Below are positions 57,188-64,000 of a stretch of DNA of 64,000 nucleotides, piece by piece. The stretch covers positions 558,001 through 622,000 of the forward strand of contig NW_021167081.1 of assembly GCF_003711515.1 (NCBI RefSeq), in the 5' to 3' direction. How positions within the stretch are numbered: the first letter of the stretch is position 1; every line of letters begins with the position of its first letter. Below the pieces are notes generated by a model. It ran no database searches. It saw only the letters and a list, made by a program, of their open reading frames with translations, and was not told the origin of the DNA. Source of the stretch: Sodiomyces alkalinus F11 (lineage: Eukaryota > Ascomycota > Sordariomycetes > Glomerellales > Plectosphaerellaceae). The position numbers were made by a program, and so were the translations under genes.

Positions 57188-59053
57188 ATGTCCCTCGCGG
57201 TCATCCTACGCCATGGTCTCCGCCTCCTGGTTCCCCTGGCGGTAGCCTCGACTCTTTACCTCTACCTTTACCCAGTATTTCTAGGATGCGCCTTTCCCCT
57301 CCCCGCGACGGCTCGCCACGGCAGTACCGGCAAGGACTCCTCTAGTCCCGTCGGCGAGACCGTCGGCGAGACTGCCGACGACTGGTCTGCCTTCTTCGAA
57401 GCGGCACGGCAACACCTCCTCCCCCTGCCCGTGCCTTCGCCCACCGGTGCGCGTCCGGCCCCCTTCCGCCTGCTCGCCCTGGGAGATCCCCAGCTCGAAG
57501 GCGATACCTCGATTCCCAACCTGACTGGTCCCCGTCTCCCGCATCTTACGAGAGCCATCGAACGCCTCACATCGAAGACGTCCCCCGATTCCCTGCCCGA
57601 CCGTGTCCGCCATGCTCTACACGACTGGGTCGACTTCCTCTTCGAAGACATCCCGACCGAGGTGGGATCGCTCCGGAAGCGCATCGACCTCTTCGGCAAC
57701 GACTTCTACCTCGCCCACATATATCGTACCGTCCACTGGTGGACCAAGCCGACCCACGTCGCCGTGCTGGGCGACCTGGTCGGGAGCCAGTGGATCAAGA
57801 ACGACGAGTTTGACCGCCGAGGCCGCCGCTACTGGCACCGCGTGTTCCGCGGCGCCGAGCGCGTCCCCGACCGGCTAGCCGCCTACCCGGCCATGGAGTA
57901 CGAGCTGTCCGCCTACCTGGACGACGAGGACGCCGCCACGGCCCGCTGGTCGCGCCGCGTCATCAACGTGGCCGGCAACCACGACATCGGGTACGCCGGC
58001 GACATCAACCGGGAGCGCTTTGACCGCTTCGAGCGCGTCTTCGGCAAGGCCAACTACGAGCTGCGCTTCGAGCTGCCGGTGCGCGACCCGGCCGTCAACG
58101 CGACGCTCTTCGACGGCAAGGCCAAGACCAACCTCGAGTCGGAACGCCTCGCGCCCGAACTCCGCGTCGTGGTCCTCAACTCGATGAACCTCGACACCCC
58201 GGCGTCCGACGCCCGGCTGCAGGACGCGACCTACGCGTTCGTCAACGACGTCATCCGCACCTCCGCCGCCGTGGAGTTCGACGGCACCTTCACCCTCGTG
58301 CTGACCCACATCCCGCTCCACAAGCCCGCGGGCGTGTGCGTCGACGCGCCGTACTTCTCCTTCCACCCGGCCCGGTCCGGCGGCGTCGGCGGCGGCGGCG
58401 TCAAGGAGCAGAACCAGCTCTCGGCCGACGCGACCAGGGGGTTCCTGGAAGGCATCTTCGGCATGAGCGGCGACCCGGACGCCCGTGGCCGCGGCAGGGG
58501 CCGTCCCGGCGTCATCCTCAACGGCCACGACCACGAAGGGTGCGACTCTTACCACTTTATCCGGCAGGCGAAGGACGACGACGACGGGAACAGCCGCTCC
58601 TGGGAGGCGGCGCGCTGGCCTGACGCGGTGACAAACGGTACCGTGGGCCGAGACGACGTGCCGGGTGTCCGGGAGATCACGGTCCGCAGCATGATGGGCG
58701 ATTTTGGCGGGAATGCCGGGTTGCTGAGCGCTTGGTTTGACGAGGAGAGCTGGAGCTGGAAGTTCGAATACGCCACGTGCGCGCTGGGGAAGCAGCACTT
58801 TTGGTGGGTGGTTCATGTTTTGGACCTTGTCACCGTTGCCGTGGCCATCGCCTATGCTGTCTTGACCAGGCTGGCTGGTGGTGGGAGGGAGCAGAACGCC
58901 GGGGGAAAAGGTAGCCAGGGCGGTTCTCGCTCTGCGACGAGGTCTCCCTCCCAGACGTTTGGGGGCACCGGGCTCAAGGGGACACTCAACGGGACACTCA
59001 ACGGGAAGACCGCTTCCGTTGGAAAGGAGGCAGAATTGGCCAAGACGCCGTAG
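57188..59053 (+). CDS. Ted1/Cdc1-type calcineurin-like phosphoesterase
   Basis: Single exon of 621 aa from the ATG at 57188. The frame is open upstream to 57140 but without an ATG, so a longer protein would need another exon. All metallophosphoesterase motifs are present: GDPQ (about 99), GDLVG (about 194), GNHDIGY (about 263), THIPLH (about 377) and NGHDHEGCD (about 445). Hydrophobic segments near residues 3-33 and 540-562 place the catalytic domain between two membrane anchors. This is the plan of the yeast ER proteins Ted1 and Cdc1, which remove ethanolamine phosphate from GPI glycans so that GPI proteins can leave the ER. Which paralog it is cannot be decided here. The C-terminal tail is Gly/Ser/Lys-rich. 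Confidence 0.88.
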   Translation: MSLAVILRHGLRLLVPLAVASTLYLYLYPVFLGCAFPLPATARHGSTGKDSSSPVGETVGETADDWSAFFEAARQHLLPLPVPSPTGARPAPFRLLALGDPQLEGDTSIPNLTGPRLPHLTRAIERLTSKTSPDSLPDRVRHALHDWVDFLFEDIPTEVGSLRKRIDLFGNDFYLAHIYRTVHWWTKPTHVAVLGDLVGSQWIKNDEFDRRGRRYWHRVFRGAERVPDRLAAYPAMEYELSAYLDDEDAATARWSRRVINVAGNHDIGYAGDINRERFDRFERVFGKANYELRFELPVRDPAVNATLFDGKAKTNLESERLAPELRVVVLNSMNLDTPASDARLQDATYAFVNDVIRTSAAVEFDGTFTLVLTHIPLHKPAGVCVDAPYFSFHPARSGGVGGGGVKEQNQLSADATRGFLEGIFGMSGDPDARGRGRGRPGVILNGHDHEGCDSYHFIRQAKDDDDGNSRSWEAARWPDAVTNGTVGRDDVPGVREITVRSMMGDFGGNAGLLSAWFDEESWSWKFEYATCALGKQHFWWVVHVLDLVTVAVAIAYAVLTRLAGGGREQNAGGKGSQGGSRSATRSPSQTFGGTGLKGTLNGTLNGKTASVGKEAELAKTP

Positions 59054-60604
59054 CGTTTGCTACGTTCCGAGTTGTACATTAGCGTATATGTGTATAGATA
59101 TATATATCCTACGATTACCTGCATAGGGTACTAATATGAGACGGTCTGAATGCTCGATGCCCAGCGTAACTGCCTTAGGCATCGTCCATTTCCGGAGGCA
59201 ACTCATCGCCTTTCCTCCTTGGACATACAATATGCAAAGTGCGAAGACTTGATATGTCCTCCTGCGGGTAGCCACATCATGCTATTCGGAACGCCCAAAC
59301 ACCGAACAGCCCTCCTCCTCCGCCCCTCGTTACCCAAAACCACCACAGACAACCCCCCTCTTCGACGAGCTTTCAGTGCATGTGCTACAAGCAACGCTGA
59401 ACGACAAAAATGCGCGGTTATCCTTCGGCCCTTGGGTCCCGGAAAACGGGTGTGACAGCACCAAGCTGTTTGCGGCGTCTTTTCGACCACAGCAGGCGCC
59501 GTGTCACGATCGGACGGGATGTGATAGCGGCCCCTCTCCTTTTTTCTTTCTTTTTTTCTTTTCTTTTTTGAGAATTTGACTTGAGAAGCCGACACTGTGT
59601 CTCTGAACGTGTCACTCGTTATATCTGTCCTATGTAACCGCGGATGTCGTGTCGTGTCGTGTCGACATGTTTCCGGTCCGTCCCTCTTGCACAACCGGGA
59701 GGCCAAGGGGAAGAGACGGACAAACGTCCTTCGTTCCCTGTGTGTCCTGTCTGACGATGTGAACGGCGGCTGTGAGGACTTATAGTGCGGGGAGTGAGAC
59801 ATGGCAACATCGCTGTCGACGTAAGGGTGGAACTGGAGGTCTATTATGAGAGTAGTATAATAAGGCATACAAAGGCTGCTTCAAGGAAGTCTTGTGGTCG
59901 AGCAAGTTGATGCTCCGTCGTCGGGAACAACACTTTAAGAAGGATGGAAAGAAATCGAAAAGATTCTACCTAGAAGCCATCCATCAACACCTTGCCCTTG
60001 AATATCAACCTCCAAGCTGTCTTGACCGTGGCCGCCTAAGCTTTCTACATCAGCTCGCCATCCACCATAACTAGTAAAACCATAGAAAGATCCACGTCGT
60101 TGTCGTTGCCCAAGAGAAATACGTTCGAACAAGGAGAAACACGATACTCGAAAAGACGAATGTGATTGTAGCAAGTTTGAACGGTCCATGTTTGTAGGGA
60201 AAACACAAGTTGCTGCCCTTGGTCCGGCTGAGCTCTTCGAGAGTTTCGACGAATAGAGATAGAATTTGGCCTCTACAGACAGCCTATTGTACAAGGTTGG
60301 TTGGTTTTTTTTCTCGTAACAATACACGCAACGCGCGATTCCGCGACGTTTCCCGAATCTATATGTTAGGTCGTGGGGCATCCCAAGGCCTTCCCGATGA
60401 GACCAAACAGCCCGCTCCCAACGGCGCCGCCGCCGCCCTGTACTAATCCCACAATACCTATCACAAGATGATTTGTAGCTTTCGTTGGGGTTGTTAGAGC
60501 CGGAAAAAAGTAAGAGGTGTCGAGATGTTCGTCCCAGGTGGATGGCAGGAAGGAGGGCGATTAAAAAAAAAAGAAAAGAAAAGGGGGGACGACGAATCCT
60601 TTCT
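59054..60604. other. Convergent intergenic region
   Basis: About 1.5 kb between the phosphoesterase and Tim50 stop codons. Only family-less short frames were seen; T-rich stretch at 59536-59570. Confidence 0.5.
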
Positions 60605-62300
60605 TTAAGCCGTCTTCTCCCCCGGGGACGGGTTATCCTTCTTGGCCGGGACGAACCACCCCGCAAAGGAACCCATCATGCTGTTCATGGCCTCCTGTTG
60701 CATCTTCTCCTGCATGGCGGCCTCCTCCTTGAGCCACTGCTCGCCGTTCTCCCGGATGGCCCTCTCCAGCTCCAGGTAGTTCCGCTGGCCGCGCTCCCGC
60801 GCAATGTCCTGCAGCATCTTGCCCTGCGCAAAGGCCTCGGCCGGCGTGAGCTCGCCGTCGGCGGGGGCCATCATGCTCATGTTGGACGGCTTGAGGCCCA
60901 GCATGTTGCCCAGGATGCCCATGCCGGACGGGGTCTTCTTCCTGCCCTTCTGGGCTTCGATTTGCTTGTTGAACTCGGCCCGCGCCATGGCCTCGCGCCG
61001 CGCGAACTCGGTGGGGATGTGCTTGCCGTCGAAGGACTTGAGCACCTTGCGCACGTCGCCGTACTGCATCGTGTGGATGTACTCGAGGAAGGGGATCAGG
61101 CTGACGAGCTCCTTGTCCGTGGGGTCGCCCGTCCACTTGTCCAGGATGATGGCGTTCGCGGGATGGTTGCGGACGTGTTCGGGCTTGGTGTCGATGACGA
61201 TGACCTTGGAGAGGTCGCGGTTGAGATAGGAAAGGTCCTGTGATATGGGTCAGTGGGAAGAGGCAAGGGAAAGGGAAAAGAATGGAAAGACATGATGGAA
61301 ACAAACGCACCTTGATGATTTCACCGTCTTGATACTTGGTGGCCTCGCGATACAGTGGCCAGGTGATCAACCGGAAAGGATCGAGCTTGCGGACGAGCGG
61401 CTCACCCATGGCAAACGGGACGGTGGTGAAAAGGACGAGTTCGTAATACTGGCTGAGGTAGCGGAGGAAGTAATCGATGCCGGGCCGCTTGGCTATCCTC
61501 CAACCGTGCTCGCGCGACCACTCGCTGTGCACCAGCATGTCCTCCAAGCTTATGCAGAGCGTATAAGGGCGCTCAAAAGAAGGGTCCGGGTCGGGGAGGA
61601 GCTTCTCAAAGGCCGGCTCCTGGTAGTAGTTGAGGAACTCCTTCATCCGGGTCGACGCGCGGTTCCACCACAGCCCGACGCCCCAGCCGTTCGGCACGTC
61701 AGCATGGCGCTCGGCATCTTGGGGGTCCTCCCAGTTGCGGCCGAGGTAGACGATGCTGCCGGCGCCGAGGAGGAGGAAGGCGGCGAACATGCGGTTGGCG
61801 AGCTGCTGGCGCTTCCGCTCCGACGACGAAACGTAGGCCGAGTCGGGAAGTTCGCCCTTGGCGCGACCCCCGCCATAGGCTTCCTCGTCGGCGATGGCCT
61901 GAAGGGCCGACCGTCCACTCTTGCCGGCCATCTCGTACTCGAGGGTAGAGGGGATACCCTGGGTGAGGTCGGGGAGGGGGCCCGTCGGCGCCTCTGGTTC
62001 TGTTTCTCCGCCCTTGGCAGCAGCCTCGTTGCGGGACTCTTTCGCGTTGGCGGCGTCTGGGGTATCCTTGTCCTTGGGGGTTTGTGCTGCAGATTCAGGT
62101 CGCGAGCCAGAATAAGGCTGCTTGGTCTCGTCGCTACTCGGCTTCTGGCTTTCTGTAAGATCGGGCTCGTTGTTTTTGGAATAGGACCTGCGCCATGAGA
62201 TGGAAGCAACGAGAGGTGATCTGGCGGCCGGTTGCGCCGCAGCGGCAGGGCGGAGCAACGCGGCCCGGAGGCGCGCAGCTCGGGCTGCCCTACACAGCAT
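60605..62300 (-). CDS. TIM50: Tim50, TIM23 translocase receptor subunit
   Basis: Exons on the minus strand are 62300-61311 and 61237-60605 (73-nt intron, donor GTGCGT), giving 540 aa. The N-terminus is an Arg/Ala-rich mitochondrial presequence (1-40), followed by a long polar linker. One membrane span lies at about 170-186 (RMFAAFLLLGAGSIVYLG). The FCP1/HAD-like domain of the intermembrane space follows: TLCISLEDMLVHSEW (248-261), RPGIDYFLRYLSQYYELVLF, VIVIDTKPEH and NAIILDKWTG. The phosphatase signature DxDxT is replaced by SLEDM, as expected for Tim50, which is a presequence receptor and not an enzyme. The C-terminal part has a coiled, Met/Gln-rich helix. Tim50 hands preproteins from the TOM complex to the TIM23 channel. 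Confidence 0.95.
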
Positions 62301-63450
62301 GACGGGTGGGATACGGTTCGCGGAGTCAAAAAAGAAATCAATGTATCTCGCTGCCGTATCTCAATTAGGATGACAAAAGTGGTGTAGGGGTCGTGGGCGC
62401 CATCCAATGGATACGAGGTTTGTGATGTCGAGGCCGAGTCCGATGTTCCCCTTAGTAGCTCGACACCTGATAAAAGAAGGGAGAAGGCTCTGGAAATTTT
62501 CGAGAACCTGCAGGCGGCTGCAAAACGCAACTCGAGGCGTCACTGGCACTGTGGTCCGAGCTCCTCCGTTATCTGCCGAGGATCAGCCGGTAATCGATAG
62601 AGATAACTGTGGGGCAGGACATATTACGTACGTACGGCTACGGATACTTCGTACGTGTACTCCTCTCTCGTCTCCACGAAAAGGTACACGTCAAATGAGG
62701 TCATTTCTTGTGGTCCTGGGCGAGATGGCCCAATCATAGCATACGAAAGAAAGTCTTCATCAGCACCAGCTCACGTGCCGACTTTGGTTCGGATGGTTCC
62801 CGCCCCGCATTGAGTGGCTGCAACTCTCCGCTCCGTCGACACCATTACCGTAAACTCAATCCCTCCTTCCCCTCTCCCTCTTCGCATATGGACAGGCTAT
62901 GCTGTCTTCTCCTTTTCCTCTCTCCTCTTCTTCCTACATCCTCATTCTGGTAAACACGACATAGCTCCGCTTTAGTCCTCATCTTTATCGACTTCTTTAC
63001 CGCCACGATGGATGCGCTGAGTGCTGCGTTCTAGAGGGTGGTCCCTTTCCGATCCTGAATCTCCGTCCAGTATCACTATGGGACCACCCTCTGTGATCCG
63101 TCGCGTCCACCGAGACCCCGGACATTCATACTCTGCGATTTGAACGCGAAACCGAATAGTACCTCTACTGCTTCAATTGACTCAACCATTATCGACGTGG
63201 TCAGCGCTTGTCATTCACTGGTCGAAAGCCTTGATTCATCCCGTGAAAATCTCTGCGATTGCCATCTACTCCAACTCGCCACTTCATAGGTTCAGCCCAC
63301 CACATCACCGAACGTTGCCCTGTCTCCTGTCGCCGTCCCCGTCCCCGTCCCTGCACCTCCGACGACTGCCTAAACAGCCACGATCGGTTATCAACAGATC
63401 ACTCTATACCTTCTGCGTCCATTTGACCCCCCGTATCAGCGAATCTTACC
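62301..63450. other. Divergent intergenic region with hairpin
   Basis: Between Tim50 and the F-box-like gene. It contains a 13-bp inverted repeat (63033-63045 and 63080-63092) and pyrimidine-rich leader sequence from about 63330. Overlapping open frames at 63177-63644 are not coding. Confidence 0.5.
63033..63092. repeat. 13-bp perfect inverted repeat, 34-nt loop
   Basis: AGAGGGTGGTCCC at 63033-63045 is exactly inverted at 63080-63092. It lies about 360-420 bp before the ATG at 63451, in promoter or leader DNA. Confidence 0.8.
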
Positions 63451-64000
63451 ATGGTTCGCCGCGTAAAGGCTTCGCGGGCCGTTGGTCCAGCCGTGCTCCC
63501 GACACCCGTGCCTTCGAACCAGGCCACCCCCCTCAGCTCGGCCTATCCGTCCACTTATGCCTCGGACACCGAGTGGGCCGGCGATGTAGAAAGCATCCCT
63601 ATCGGTTCCCTTTCTCTGAACGCCTCCGAGCCCAAGCAGACTGAGAAGCCTTTCCCGCTCCTGTCGCTCCCTATCGAGCTGCGGCTCAAAGTCTACGACT
63701 TCCACTTTGCAAACGCAATCACGGCGGGTCGTGTCGTCGATCTCGATCCGGACAACCACAAAACGATGCGGAAACTCTTCGCCCTGTTCAAGACGTGCCG
63801 TACCGTGTACAACGAGGCGTCGCATCACTACTACAGCACCAGGACCTTTCGCATCTTCCCCACCCACCCCGGCCGATTCTTCAAGACGAAGAAGCCCCTC
63901 CTCGCGCGTCTGAAAGCCGCCAAGCGGTCGCAGCTGACCTCGCTCGAGCTTCGCCTGGGCCCTGGCTGGAGTAAGCCGCCCCCGGGCTGGGTCGTCAATC
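63451..64000 (+). CDS. F-box-like/2EXR-type fungal protein, partial at window end
   Basis: Opens with ATGGTTCGCC in a good context (TTACC before the ATG) and stays open to the window end, giving 183 codons so far. After a Ser/Thr-rich N-terminus comes FPLLSLPIELRLKVYDF (about residues 70-86), the F-box-like helix common in large families of uncharacterised filamentous fungal proteins. It is followed by LFALFKTCRTVYNEASHHYY and FRIFPTH. These proteins are presumed Skp1-binding or simply structural; no substrate is known. The C-terminus lies outside the window. Confidence 0.7.
   Translation, partial: MVRRVKASRAVGPAVLPTPVPSNQATPLSSAYPSTYASDTEWAGDVESIPIGSLSLNASEPKQTEKPFPLLSLPIELRLKVYDFHFANAITAGRVVDLDPDNHKTMRKLFALFKTCRTVYNEASHHYYSTRTFRIFPTHPGRFFKTKKPLLARLKAAKRSQLTSLELRLGPGWSKPPPGWVVN

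Noticed and set aside
60633..61310. Tim50 first exon reading on through its intron
   Set aside because: The continuation past 61310 is Arg/His/Pro-rich; splicing at 61310/61238 restores the conserved Tim50 C-terminus.
1..64000. CRISPR arrays, bacterial-type operons, prophage
   Set aside because: The genome is eukaryotic; the short repeats seen are microsatellites, LTRs or minisatellites without array spacing.

Overview
The window is nuclear DNA of a filamentous ascomycete (Pezizomycotina, most likely Sordariomycetes). The evidence is short spliceosomal introns (55 to 170 nt) with GT donors, many CTGAC/CTAAC branch points and AG acceptors, GC-rich third codon positions, fungus-specific families (Zn2Cys6 regulator, GH115, Ted1/Cdc1-type phosphoesterase), and a repeat block carrying repeat-induced point mutation (RIP). 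There are no operons. A 10-base N run at 27797-27806 marks an assembly gap.

Positions 1 to about 26200 are a retrotransposon graveyard. CpA and TpG are strongly depleted in favour of TpA while CpG survives, so former Gln and Trp codons read as TAG/TAA. I recognise: (i) the integrase tail of a plus-strand Ty3/gypsy element (2-574); (ii) a full-length minus-strand Ty3/gypsy chromovirus at 2026-9353, with two 530-bp LTRs, a CTTAG target duplication and a chromodomain; (iii) an unidentified minus-strand decayed frame (9359-11270); (iv) next to it, a decayed plus-strand gene for a Ulp1-like (C48) cysteine protease inside a possible terminal-inverted-repeat element (11301-13637); (v) a minus-strand Ty1/copia element (about 14280-26300), into whose gag (vi) a plus-strand Ty1/copia element (19302-25714, 285-bp LTRs) has inserted. 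Both copia elements carry the same putative half-initiator-tRNA-Met primer site. RIP stops near 26200.

From about 26.7 kb the sequence is ordinary gene space with 12 protein genes: a minus-strand fungal protein of unknown function (26711-27473); a BuGZ/ZNF207-like zinc-finger protein (29031-30306); a secreted GH115 alpha-glucuronidase with a His-rich insertion and a GPI-signal-like tail (32609-36250); a kinesin-8 (37468-41436); a Zn2Cys6 regulator (42304-45693, minus); a nearly 5-kb gene-free interval; the KEOPS subunit Cgi121 (50686-51371); proline dehydrogenase (51752-53569, minus); a Tim17/22/23-like membrane protein (54659-55439, minus); a small conserved protein with an ATG-only first coding exon (56002-56521); a Ted1/Cdc1-type phosphoesterase (57188-59053); Tim50 (60605-62300, minus); and the start of an F-box-like protein (63451-64000).

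These are mostly unrelated housekeeping genes. The only theme is that three nearby genes are mitochondrial (proline dehydrogenase, the Tim17-like protein, Tim50). The least explained part of the window is the pair of divergent decayed frames at 9.36-13.6 kb.
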